Assembly (NCBI GenBank): GCA_964637725.1
Contig: CAZWXH010000076.1
Span: 1-8,775 of the forward strand
Source of the DNA: CAZWXH01 sp964637725
GTDB taxonomy: Bacteria > Bacillota_I > Bacilli_A > Erysipelotrichales > Coprobacillaceae
Direction of reading: 5' to 3'
Length of the DNA: 8,775 bases
Part shown: piece after piece, positions 1 to 5,960 of the stretch
Position numbering within the stretch: position 1 is the stretch's first letter
Layout of the letters: every line of letters starts with the position of its first letter
Position numbers and translations under genes: made by a program
The notes under the pieces: generated by a model
The model's database searches: none
Seen by the model: only the letters and a program-made list of their open reading frames with translations
What the model was told of the DNA's origin: nothing

Positions 1-13
1 GTCATGAGACATC

Positions 14-817
14 TTATGCTATAAAGTCTTTCACTTCATGTATATATGTAAATTCACTCATAAATCCTTGACCTTTTTTATAAACAATAAAAGAAGATTT
101 ATCTTGATACTCCCCTAAACCATAATGACCAATTGTTTCTTTCTTTTCATTAAATTCATTTTTTCTCTTTGAAAAATCCTTCATTAGTTTTTGAATTTCT
201 TTTTGATCACTCACAAAATAACGAATTGCTTTTAACTCATCCTCATTAAAGATTAAGTCTTCAAAATCTTCACCGTTATTCTTTTGAACAGTTATCTTTT
301 CATTATTATATAAATGTGCTCTATCAAAGTTCTTTTCAACTTTCAAAGTTAAATTATCACTAATTTGAGTTGAATATGTCATATAATAATAAACATTATA
401 ATTATCTAAAACAGATATCTCATATGTTTTATCAAAGATATATCCGGTATCTTCACTTATCTTTAATTCATAATCTTCAATTGATTGAATATAAGAAGAG
501 ACATTACTAAACTGTCCTTTATAATCAGCTAATGTTGTATATTGGGCAACAATTCGTGTGGGATTTCCTTTTCTAATTTCACTCAATTCAATTTTATCTT
601 CTTCACTTATTGTTGGTGATTGTGATACTGTATTTTCTAAGAAACGACTATACAAAAGAGGAATCGTAATAAATGAGAAAAAGATAATCACATATAATAA
701 ATATGTCATTGATTTATTCTTAGGACCTCTTGATTTATATTGTTGTAAATCTAAACCACAATGAGGACAAAATTTATCATCATTTAGTTCTTTTCCGCAT
801 CTTGGACATTTCTTCAT
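14..817 (-). CDS. Zinc-ribbon, single-pass membrane protein with a large extracytoplasmic domain
   Basis: This 267-residue protein begins with a cytoplasmic zinc ribbon, CPRCG and CPHCG, with four cysteines (C4, C7, C17, C20) to hold one zinc ion. A short basic linker leads to one membrane helix (about 38-57), and about 210 residues follow outside the cell with no motif I recognise. The outer part is rich in tyrosine, lysine and glutamate, with beta-like segments around 125-165. Many Bacillota encode such zinc-ribbon/one-helix proteins with varied outer domains; their functions are mostly unknown. The ATG at 817 shares one base with the stop of the thioredoxin-like lipoprotein and has a strong AAGGAGG inside that gene's end, indicating coupled translation. 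The outer domain has no cysteine, so it is not itself an obvious disulfide substrate of its neighbour. No terminator is seen in the 13 bases left. Confidence 0.85.
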   Translation of the reverse strand: MKKCPRCGKELNDDKFCPHCGLDLQQYKSRGPKNKSMTYLLYVIIFFSFITIPLLYSRFLENTVSQSPTISEEDKIELSEIRKGNPTRIVAQYTTLADYKGQFSNVSSYIQSIEDYELKISEDTGYIFDKTYEISVLDNYNVYYYMTYSTQISDNLTLKVEKNFDRAHLYNNEKITVQKNNGEDFEDLIFNEDELKAIRYFVSDQKEIQKLMKDFSKRKNEFNEKKETIGHYGLGEYQDKSSFIVYKKGQGFMSEFTYIHEVKDFIA

Positions 818-1332
818 TAGTTTTCCTCCTTAAAGTACTCATCCATAAACTTATAAAATTCATGAATAAATTCTTGTTTCTTTTCTTTTTGTTTTTCTCT
901 ATCTTTTATTTCAAAATAATCTTCATCTAAAAATTGATACGTTTTTAAAAACTTTCCATTCTCTATAATATGTATAGACGGAGTCCAATCAAAATGTAAC
1001 TCTTTATATAAATTATCATAAAAATCCTTTTCTTCTTGAGTTGCATCTTTAGCTTTAGCCTTATCTCTAAAATCTTTGATATTGAGATAATAAATGCCTG
1101 TCCTTGGATTTTCTTGAACATACTCTTCTAATATCGGATAGAACTCTTGGCAGTCTCCACAATCTGGTCTTCCTATATATAATATAAATTTAACATCTGA
1201 ATTTAAATTCTGTGTTAACTTTTCATAATTTATACTTTGAATTCCATTAATTTCAATTTTTTTTGTTTGATTTGATGAAGAACAACCTAATAAAACAAAC
1301 ATCATCAATAAAAGACATAGTCCTTTTTTCAT
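817..1332 (-). CDS. Thioredoxin-like lipoprotein with a CGDC motif
   Basis: This 171-residue protein has a lipoprotein signal with lipobox LLGC (lipidated C17), so it should sit on the outer face of the membrane. The mature part is a thioredoxin fold: a beta strand FILYIGRPDC leads into the CGDC redox motif (C58, C61), and the cis-proline loop is WTPSIHII (T117-P118). The GRPDCGDC context resembles the PedC/bacteriocin-accessory type of small thioredoxin-like proteins more than classical thioredoxin (WCGPC) or TlpA/ResA. An insertion of charged helix (about 85-112) separates the two halves, and the C-terminus is lysine- and glutamate-rich. It probably works as an extracellular thiol-disulfide oxidoreductase; its substrate is unknown. 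GGAG lies seven bases before the ATG. Its stop overlaps the start of the zinc-ribbon membrane protein (TAATG), so the two are likely made together. No bacteriocin gene is visible. Confidence 0.88.
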   Translation of the reverse strand: MKKGLCLLLMMFVLLGCSSSNQTKKIEINGIQSINYEKLTQNLNSDVKFILYIGRPDCGDCQEFYPILEEYVQENPRTGIYYLNIKDFRDKAKAKDATQEEKDFYDNLYKELHFDWTPSIHIIENGKFLKTYQFLDEDYFEIKDREKQKEKKQEFIHEFYKFMDEYFKEEN

Positions 1333-1352
1333 AGAATCACTCCATTTTGTCT

Positions 1353-1358
1353 AATATA
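1353..1358 (-). promoter_or_regulatory. Possible -10 box of the thioredoxin-like lipoprotein unit
   Basis: TATATT (1358-1353) lies about 20 bases before the ATG at 1332, just after the gpmI terminator, and is the best -10 candidate in this short gap. The hexamer 17 bp upstream (TTTTCT) lies in the terminator T-tract and is a poor -35. Expression by leakage through the gpmI terminator remains possible. Confidence 0.3.
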
Positions 1359-1370
1359 CCATAAACCATA

Positions 1371-1403
1371 TAAAAAGAAAAGATAAGAGTTTCCCCTTAT
1401 CTT
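1371..1403 (-). terminator. Terminator after gpmI
   Basis: The minus-strand stem AAGATAAG / CTTATCTT (1403-1396 with 1387-1380) can extend by a G-T and a G-C pair to close a GAAA tetraloop, giving about 10 pairs. TTCTTTTT follows. The stem includes the last sense codons and the stop of gpmI. Confidence 0.85.
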
Positions 1404-2911
1404 AACAAACTTTCTCCATCCATCTCACTAGGAATTTCTAAACCTAACAGTTGTAAAATTGTTGGTGCTAAATCACCAAGCTTTCCATCTTCTTTTAACT
1501 GTAAATGAGTATTTGTGACAATTAATGGCACTGGATTTGTTGTATGAGCAGTAAATGGATTATCACTTTCATCTAATAATCTTTCACTATTTCCATGATC
1601 AGCAGTAATTAACATTGTCCCACCTAAATCAAAGACTTTCTCATAAACTTCTCCGACACATTCATCAACAACGCTAACAGCCTTAATTGCTGCAGGGATG
1701 ATTCCAGTATGTCCGACCATATCACAGTTCGCAAAGTTCACGATAATCACATCATGAATATCTTTATCTAATTCTTTAATTAATGCATCTTTCACTTCAT
1801 AAGCACTCATTTCTGGTTGTAAGTCATAAGTTGCTACTTTTGGTGAATTAATCAATACACGTGTTGCTCCATCAATTTCCTTATCAACACCACCATCAAA
1901 GAAGAATGTCACATGAGCATATTTCTCAGTTTCGGCAATTCTTAATTGTTTCATACCTTTCGATGATAAATAATCACCTAAAGTGTTTGTTAAATCTGGT
2001 AAAGCAAAGGCAATCTCACCTTTCACTGTATCAGCATATTTCATCATACAAACAAATTTAATATTCTTTGGTTTGCTTGGTTTGAAATCTTCATAAACAT
2101 CTGCTGTAAAGACATTAGCCATTTGAATTGCTCTATCTGGTCTAAAGTTAGCAAATATAATAGCATCGTTATCTTCAACACCACCGTTAATTGATGGATT
2201 ATATCCTGGTAATACAAATTCATCAAATGTTTCTTTTGCATAAGAATCTTTTACATATTGTACTGCATCACTATAGGTTTCTCCTGATTTAGCAACAAGT
2301 GTGTTGTATGCTAATTCAACACGATCCATTCTTTTATCTCTATCCATTGCATAATATCTACCTGATACAACAGCAATTTGTCCTACTCCAATTTCATTGA
2401 TTTTATCTTGTAATTCTTGAACAAAATCAGCACCGCTATCTGGCGCAACATCTCTACCATCTAGAAAAGCATGTACAAACACGTTTTCTAAACCTTGATC
2501 TTTCGCTAATTTTAATAATGCATAAATATGTTCATTTGATGAATGAACTCCACCATTAGATAATAATCCCCAAATATGTAATTTAGAGTTGTTCTCTTTA
2601 GCATGTTGAATCGCTTCTAAGAACTTTTCATTTTTATAAAATGATCCATCTTCAACTGCTTTATTAATTAATGTAAGTGATTGGTATACTGTTCTCCCTG
2701 CCCCAATGTTCAAATGACCAACTTCACTATTTCCCATTTGTCCCTCTGGTAATCCTACTGCATAACCACTTGCTTGAATTGTTGTCGTTGGATACAATGT
2801 CATCAAATCATCTAAGTTAGGTGTATTGGCAAGCTTTACAGCATTTCCATCAATTCTTTCTGTTAATCCATATCCATCAAGGATACATAAAACTATAGGT
2901 CTTTTTTTCAT
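1397..2911 (-). CDS. gpmI: 2,3-bisphosphoglycerate-independent phosphoglycerate mutase
   Basis: This enzyme interconverts 3-phosphoglycerate and 2-phosphoglycerate in glycolysis and gluconeogenesis, in the cytoplasm, using two manganese-type metal ions and a phosphoserine intermediate. From the ATG at 2911 it has 504 residues, usual for the family. It carries the metal ligand D12 in CILDGYG, the nucleophile S62 in GQMGNSEVGH, H123, the substrate-binding DGRD (151-154), the RYYAMDRD region (185-192), FRPDR (256-260), D397 and H401 in NCDMVGH, D438-H439 in ADHGNSE and H456. The catalytic set is complete. The longer frame from an ATG at 2935 is rejected: those eight extra residues would come from the -10 box and the GGAGG site, which sits seven bases before 2911. 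The gene is monocistronic, between two terminators, and not clustered with other glycolytic genes here. Confidence 0.97.
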   Translation of the reverse strand: MKKRPIVLCILDGYGLTERIDGNAVKLANTPNLDDLMTLYPTTTIQASGYAVGLPEGQMGNSEVGHLNIGAGRTVYQSLTLINKAVEDGSFYKNEKFLEAIQHAKENNSKLHIWGLLSNGGVHSSNEHIYALLKLAKDQGLENVFVHAFLDGRDVAPDSGADFVQELQDKINEIGVGQIAVVSGRYYAMDRDKRMDRVELAYNTLVAKSGETYSDAVQYVKDSYAKETFDEFVLPGYNPSINGGVEDNDAIIFANFRPDRAIQMANVFTADVYEDFKPSKPKNIKFVCMMKYADTVKGEIAFALPDLTNTLGDYLSSKGMKQLRIAETEKYAHVTFFFDGGVDKEIDGATRVLINSPKVATYDLQPEMSAYEVKDALIKELDKDIHDVIIVNFANCDMVGHTGIIPAAIKAVSVVDECVGEVYEKVFDLGGTMLITADHGNSERLLDESDNPFTAHTTNPVPLIVTNTHLQLKEDGKLGDLAPTILQLLGLEIPSEMDGESLLR

Positions 2912-2933
2912 TTCACTACCTCCATATGGGCTC

Positions 2934-2939
2934 ATTATA
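2934..2939 (-). promoter_or_regulatory. -10 box of the gpmI promoter
   Basis: TATAAT (2939-2934) is a perfect -10 box 22 bases before the gpmI ATG. The hexamer 17 bp upstream, TTTATT, is a poor -35, so the promoter call rests mainly on the -10 and on the terminator just upstream. An in-frame ATG at 2935 overlaps this box and would lie upstream of the transcript start. Confidence 0.5.
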
Positions 2940-3017
2940 CAAAATAATAGCCAAAAAATAAAGTTTAAAACATTATTTTTTCACTTATTCATATATAACC
3001 ACCACAATTCAATTTTT

Positions 3018-3053
3018 ATTTAATAAATAAAGGATATGAAAACATATCCTTTA
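3018..3053 (-). terminator. Terminator after the CNNM/CBS gene
   Basis: The minus strand has a perfect 11-bp stem TAAAGGATATG / CATATCCTTTA (3053-3043 with 3038-3028) around a TTTT loop, followed by TTTATTAAAT. The first arm begins with the stop codon TAA itself. The plus strand also has a T-rich run beyond the stem (TTTTTT from 3057), so the hairpin could work in both directions. Confidence 0.8.
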
Positions 3054-4400
3054 CTGTTTTTTATCTCCATTTTTTAAAACATGATCAGATAAAATAGTTA
3101 ATTCAATTTTAGATAATCTCTTATCTTTAACTTCAATGACTTTAAATCTAAAATCATTCATTTCAACTGATTTATGTTGACCTGATTCAGGGATTTCTCC
3201 TAATAAATCAAGCACCAAACCACTTAATGTCTCATGATTTTCACTCTCTAAATGAATCATTAATTCCTCATTAATATCATCTAAACTTAAATTACCATCA
3301 ATTAGATAAGTTGCCGAATTAATCATTTGAATACTTGGATTATCAAATTCATCATATTCATCTGATATCTCACCCATAATCTCTTCAATTAAATCTTCAG
3401 TTGTAGCAATACCAGAGAATCCACCATATTCATCTACAAGAATAGCAATATGTTGATGTCTTTTTTGCATATCTTTAAATAATTCATCTATATTCTTTGT
3501 TTCTAATACAAAATATGCTTTTCTTAAACACTTTCTAATATCAACATTCTTAAAACCAACCTTATAAGCTTCTACAACATAATCTTTAATATGTAAAATA
3601 CCAATAATATTATCAATTGATTCTTCATATACTGGAATTCTTGTATAATGCATTTCCATAAGTTCTTCAAGAAAGTCTTCAATAGGATCATCAATATCAA
3701 TACAGAAAACATCTGGGCGTGGTGTCATAACATGCATTGCCAAGATATCATCAAACTCAAAAATACTATTAATCATTTCTGTCTCAGTTTCATTAAAAAC
3801 ACCTTTTTCTTGTCCACTTTCAACCATCATCTTTATTTCTTCACGAGATAAAGACTCTTCTATATTTTCATCTTTCATTCCTAACAGTCTTAAAACAAGA
3901 CCAGTAAAGAAAGACAGCAGTTTTATAAATGGTGATAAAACTTTACTTATAAATAAAATAGGTCCTGCACATACCATTGCGATTGATTCAGCCTTTTGTA
4001 AAGCAACTCTTTTAGGAACAAGTTCTCCTAAAATCAAGGTTACAAATGACAATAAAATAGTAATGACTATCATTGCAATTGATTCTCCAAAAGGAATATT
4101 CCATTGCATTAAGACTCCTGCAAATTCCTTAGATAAACCTGTTGCTGCACTTGCAGAGTTAAAAAAACCTGCTAAAGTAATCGCAACTTGAATTGTTGAT
4201 AAAAAACTTGTTGGTTCATTTAACAACTTTTCAACTATCTTTGCTTTCTTATCACCTTGTTCAGCAAGATGACGAATCTTTGTCTTGTTGATAGAAACAA
4301 TTGCCATTTCACTTGCTGCAAAATAAGCATTCACTAAAATCAATATTCCAATAATAACAAACTGCAAACCTATATTTGTCTGCGCGGGGTCAATTTCCAT
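3051..4400 (-). CDS. CNNM/CBS/CorC-HlyC family membrane protein (HlyC/CorC-type transporter)
   Basis: This 449-residue protein has the standard three-part form of the bacterial CNNM family, often annotated as hemolysin-related and linked in several members to magnesium (sometimes cobalt) efflux or homeostasis. The N-terminal CNNM (DUF21) domain covers about 10-190, with several membrane helices, the family motif AASEMAIVS near 28-36 and GELVPKR at 125-131. A CBS pair, probably nucleotide-binding, spans about 220-340, with MTPRPDV (225-231), TRIPVY (253-258) and DEYGGFSGIATTEDLIEEI (323-341). A CorC_HlyC domain closes the protein (about 355-440). Length and order match full-length members. The ATG at 4400 has AGGAGG six bases upstream. 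The gene is monocistronic, with its own promoter and terminator. The dyad beside its promoter may carry a repressor or activator site. The substrate cannot be told from the sequence, and haemolytic activity should not be assumed. Confidence 0.93.
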   Translation of the reverse strand: MEIDPAQTNIGLQFVIIGILILVNAYFAASEMAIVSINKTKIRHLAEQGDKKAKIVEKLLNEPTSFLSTIQVAITLAGFFNSASAATGLSKEFAGVLMQWNIPFGESIAMIVITILLSFVTLILGELVPKRVALQKAESIAMVCAGPILFISKVLSPFIKLLSFFTGLVLRLLGMKDENIEESLSREEIKMMVESGQEKGVFNETETEMINSIFEFDDILAMHVMTPRPDVFCIDIDDPIEDFLEELMEMHYTRIPVYEESIDNIIGILHIKDYVVEAYKVGFKNVDIRKCLRKAYFVLETKNIDELFKDMQKRHQHIAILVDEYGGFSGIATTEDLIEEIMGEISDEYDEFDNPSIQMINSATYLIDGNLSLDDINEELMIHLESENHETLSGLVLDLLGEIPESGQHKSVEMNDFRFKVIEVKDKRLSKIELTILSDHVLKNGDKKQ

Positions 4401-4428
4401 ATGTATCCTCCTATATGAAATTGCTTAT

Positions 4429-4457
4429 ATTTTAACAATAATCTATATAATTGTAAA
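4429..4457 (-). promoter_or_regulatory. Sigma-A-type promoter of the CNNM/CBS gene
   Basis: On the minus strand TTTACA (4457-4452), a 17-bp spacer and TAAAAT (4434-4429) each match the consensus at five of six positions. The start site would fall near 4422, giving a leader of about 22 bases that contains AGGAGG six bases before the ATG. This is the best-formed promoter in the window. Confidence 0.75.
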
Positions 4458-4471
4458 TAGTTTCAAACTAT
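4457..4471. promoter_or_regulatory. Perfect 15-bp dyad next to the -35 box, candidate operator
   Basis: ATAGTTT-C-AAACTAT is a perfect 7-bp inverted repeat around one central base. It ends on the first base of the -35 hexamer of the CNNM gene promoter (4457). A one-base centre cannot form a full RNA hairpin, so a DNA-binding dimer site fits better than a terminator. The cognate regulator is unknown. Confidence 0.45.
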
Positions 4472-4495
4472 AAATAAAGAGAGCTATAATAGCTC
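4471..4495 (-). terminator. Weak terminator after the 60-aa gene
   Basis: On the minus strand GAGCTA-TTA-TAGCTC makes a 6-bp stem (4495-4490 with 4486-4481), followed by TCTTTATTTA. The stem starts in the TGA stop codon. The short stem and interrupted T-tract suggest only moderate efficiency, so some read-through into the CNNM gene is possible. Confidence 0.55.
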
Positions 4496-4676
4496 AATGT
4501 TTCTTCTTTGGTGTAGAAATCATATAAATCCCTATAAAACTTAATATCAAAGGCCAATAATCTTCTATTGTCCTTTCAATTTGTTGTAAGAAATCATTTT
4601 GATTCCCAGTCTGATTAATAGTTAATAAAACTCCTAACATCATCATTATAATGCCAATGTTTCTTTTTAAGTCCAT
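4494..4676 (-). CDS. Small two-helix membrane protein, 60 aa (LiaF-like transmembrane style)
   Basis: This small integral membrane protein has two predicted helices, about 6-21 (IGIIMMMLGVLLTI) and 40-54 (YWPLILSFIGIYMIS). A polar loop of about 18 residues joins them, and the tail is basic (KKKH). The YWPLIL pattern at the start of the second helix resembles the membrane region of LiaF/LiaI-type envelope-stress proteins, but the protein is too short and simple to assign. The frame could start at a TTG at 4706, adding ten residues. I prefer the ATG at 4676 because a GGTGAT ribosome binding site lies six bases before it and the extra residues would put polar sequence ahead of the first helix. 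It probably forms a unit with the 131-aa gene upstream. A small hairpin overlaps its stop codon. Confidence 0.75.
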   Translation of the reverse strand: MDLKRNIGIIMMMLGVLLTINQTGNQNDFLQQIERTIEDYWPLILSFIGIYMISTPKKKH

Positions 4677-4682
4677 TTTTCC

Positions 4683-4701
4683 ATCACCCAAGAATATTAT
4701 A
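4683..4701 (-). promoter_or_regulatory. -10-like box plus Shine-Dalgarno block of the 60-aa gene
   Basis: The minus strand reads TATAATATTCTTGGGTGAT, 17 of 19 identical to the block at 5109-5127. The TATAAT (4701-4696) has no -35 at 16-18 bp; TCGACA lies about 21 bp upstream, too far. Promoter activity is therefore doubtful. GGTGAT six bases before the ATG at 4676 is a plausible ribosome binding site and decides the start. Confidence 0.4.
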
Positions 4702-4708
4702 GACAATT

Positions 4709-5104
4709 TTATTTATAAACTTTGTCGAAAGATAGAACTTCATTACAAAAAGCAAGTAATGCTTCTAAATCAACTTCTTCTCTTCCTTTTTGTGAATAAA
4801 CAATAACTTCATGTTCGTATTCAAAACGATTAGAATGGATAATACTATTCAAATCAACTCTTAGTTCAGAAGGTATTGTTATAAAAAGATTTTCAGACAT
4901 TTTTCTTAATAACACACATAGTGTTGCTAATGTTAATTCTAAATCTAAGATTGATTTTTGTTCATCTTTTAGAAGAATATCTTTATTAAATATTCCAGCC
5001 TTTTCATCAATCTTATCTAGTCTATTCAAAATAATTTCAACTGTCACAAGATTTTGTTCAAGTGCTTCTAAATAGCACATTTCTTTTAGTTCACGTTTTG
5101 TCAT
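4709..5104 (-). CDS. Hypothetical helical cytoplasmic protein, 131 aa
   Basis: I do not recognise this gene. From the ATG at 5104 it encodes 131 residues; an in-frame GTG at 5113 would add three, but the GTG lies inside the likely GGTGAT ribosome binding site. The protein has no signal peptide or membrane helix and looks mainly alpha-helical. Charged amphipathic stretches occupy about residues 1-70, a more hydrophobic helix follows around LDLELTLATLCVLLRKM, and a possible beta region (YEHEVIVYSQKG) precedes a C-terminal helix. There are no obvious metal-binding or catalytic motifs. It lies 32 bases upstream of the 60-aa membrane protein and shares its start-region sequence, so the two are probably co-expressed. 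It could also be read through from the VanY-like gene, which has no visible terminator. Confidence 0.8.
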   Translation of the reverse strand: MTKRELKEMCYLEALEQNLVTVEIILNRLDKIDEKAGIFNKDILLKDEQKSILDLELTLATLCVLLRKMSENLFITIPSELRVDLNSIIHSNRFEYEHEVIVYSQKGREEVDLEALLAFCNEVLSFDKVYK

Positions 5105-5108
5105 AGTT

Positions 5109-5127
5109 ATCACCCAATAACATTATA
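5109..5127 (-). promoter_or_regulatory. -10 box plus Shine-Dalgarno block of the 131-aa gene
   Basis: The minus strand reads TATAATGTTATTGGGTGAT. TATAAT (5127-5122) is a perfect -10 box, but the -35 at 17-bp spacing, CTTTCA (5150-5145), is weak. GGTGAT at the end can pair with the 16S rRNA tail (complement AGGAGGTGATC) four bases before the ATG at 5104, which favours that ATG over the in-frame GTG at 5113. Nearly the same block precedes the next gene (4683-4701). Confidence 0.5.
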
Positions 5128-5157
5128 CTAGAAATAGAAAATTATGAAAGACTTGAT

Positions 5158-5853
5158 TTAACTTTGATTAAGATATTCTTCAAATGAAATCTGTCTCGTT
5201 GTGATATCTTTAGCCGCTTTTTTGCCGACATAACGATAATGCCATGGTTCATAGTTTATACCTGTCAACTTTGTTTTTTCAGTTGGATATCTCAGTATAA
5301 ATCCATACTTATAACAGTTTGCGATCAACCACTTTTGTTCAGGTGTTGCTTCCTGATTTTTATCTAATAGTTGATAATCTTTTGAAACAATATCAACCGC
5401 TAATCCTAATTGGTGTTCACTTGTTCCTGGTACCGCTACCCACTTTGCTGCTTCTTCCTTAGCGCTATGAGTTGAATATCCTTCATTCAAATACTTTTTA
5501 ACTTTGTTATTATAAAGAGTTTCTTGCTTTTCTTGTGTGCGATAAGATGAACAAATAAGTGGTGATAACCCTTCATTACGACACGCATCCATCATGTCTT
5601 GTAAGTCATCAAGAATTCTTCTATCTACAGATTGTCCGTTTTTTAAAGCAACAGTATCTACTTGATAGTCATTTGGAATATGATTCCATTGATTCACAAG
5701 TATAAGTCTCCAATCATTCTTATCAATCTTTGGACTTTTCTGACTTTGAGAATAGGTTTCCTTATTGATTTGATTTGTGTTATCAGCATTCTGACAAGCA
5801 CTCAGTATAAAAATCATTAGACATAATACAACTATAAGTTCTATTTTCTTCAT
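5158..5853 (-). CDS. VanY/LdcB-type M15 D,D-carboxypeptidase lipoprotein
   Basis: This 231-residue zinc peptidase probably trims the terminal D-alanine (or a related stem residue) from peptidoglycan precursors or cell-wall peptides outside the cell. The N-terminus is a lipoprotein signal with lipobox LSAC (lipidated C20), followed by a short polar linker to about residue 45. The M15B domain covers about 75-215 and has the substrate-binding SSYRT (102-106), the zinc motif SEHQLGLAVD (H147, D154) and EPWHY (catalytic E202, zinc ligand H205). All key residues are present, so it should be active. The ATG at 5853 has a moderate GAGGG site. It stands alone after a terminator with a probable activator-controlled promoter, and no clear terminator follows, so reading into the two small genes beyond is possible. 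Nothing like vanH, vanA or vanX is nearby, so it is more likely a housekeeping or stress-response wall enzyme than vancomycin resistance. Confidence 0.93.
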   Translation of the reverse strand: MKKIELIVVLCLMIFILSACQNADNTNQINKETYSQSQKSPKIDKNDWRLILVNQWNHIPNDYQVDTVALKNGQSVDRRILDDLQDMMDACRNEGLSPLICSSYRTQEKQETLYNNKVKKYLNEGYSTHSAKEEAAKWVAVPGTSEHQLGLAVDIVSKDYQLLDKNQEATPEQKWLIANCYKYGFILRYPTEKTKLTGINYEPWHYRYVGKKAAKDITTRQISFEEYLNQS

Positions 5854-5879
5854 TATTCAACCCTCATTTCTATTCCTAT

Positions 5880-5885
5880 ATTGTA
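5880..5885 (-). promoter_or_regulatory. -10 box of the VanY-like gene promoter
   Basis: TACAAT on the minus strand matches the TATAAT consensus at five of six positions. No recognisable -35 lies 16-18 bp upstream, where the ATGATG repeats lie instead, suggesting an activator-dependent promoter. Transcription would start near 5873, giving a leader of about 20 bases before the ATG at 5853. Confidence 0.5.
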
Positions 5886-5896
5886 GGCTAGGGTTA

Positions 5897-5924
5897 CATC
5901 ATCTCTTCATCATAGAAGCATCAT
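5897..5924 (-). promoter_or_regulatory. Triple ATGATG direct repeat, candidate response-regulator operator
   Basis: On the minus strand ATGATG occurs three times, at 5924-5919, 5913-5908 and 5902-5897, an exact 11-bp period. The first two copies share the longer CTATGATG. The last copy ends 11 bp before the -10 candidate TACAAT (5885-5880), and the array covers the place where a -35 box should be; the hexamer there, GAAGAG, does not resemble one. OmpR/PhoB-class activators typically bind direct repeats of 11-bp period about 10 bp upstream of a -10 box lacking a good -35. Binding by the regulator encoded in this window is inference. Confidence 0.55.
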
Positions 5925-5930
5925 AGTTGC

Positions 5931-5960
5931 ATAATAATAAAAAGCAAGGTTATCCTTGCT
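5931..5960 (-). terminator. Rho-independent terminator after the two-component operon
   Basis: Read on the minus strand, AGCAAGG-ATAA-CCTTGCT forms a perfect 7-bp stem (5960-5954 with 5949-5943) and is followed by TTTTATTATTAT. The stem begins in the stop codon of the accessory gene. This separates the regulator-kinase-accessory operon from the VanY-like gene, which therefore needs its own promoter. Confidence 0.85.

Noticed and set aside
1..12. Possible start of another minus-strand gene at an ATG at 12 or 5
   Set aside because: Only a few codons fit in the window and there is no ribosome binding site in front of either ATG.
558..930. Plus-strand frames of 66-68 codons at 558-764 and 730-930
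   Set aside because: They lie antisense to the zinc-ribbon protein and the thioredoxin-like lipoprotein, which have clear domains and ribosome sites. Their products are low-complexity and hydrophobic with no supporting start signal.
1861..2241. Frames at 1861-2061 (plus) and 2044-2241 (minus) within gpmI
   Set aside because: Both are out-of-frame shadows of gpmI, whose catalytic motifs run uninterrupted through this stretch.
2826..3851. Plus-strand frames at 2826-3023 and 3648-3851
   Set aside because: One spans the gpmI start and its promoter, the other is antisense to the CBS domains. Neither has a ribosome site or a recognisable product.
5138..5160. Terminator after the VanY-like gene
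   Set aside because: The sequence after the stop has only an imperfect direct repeat (TTAATCAAAG / TTAAATCAAG) and no stable hairpin.
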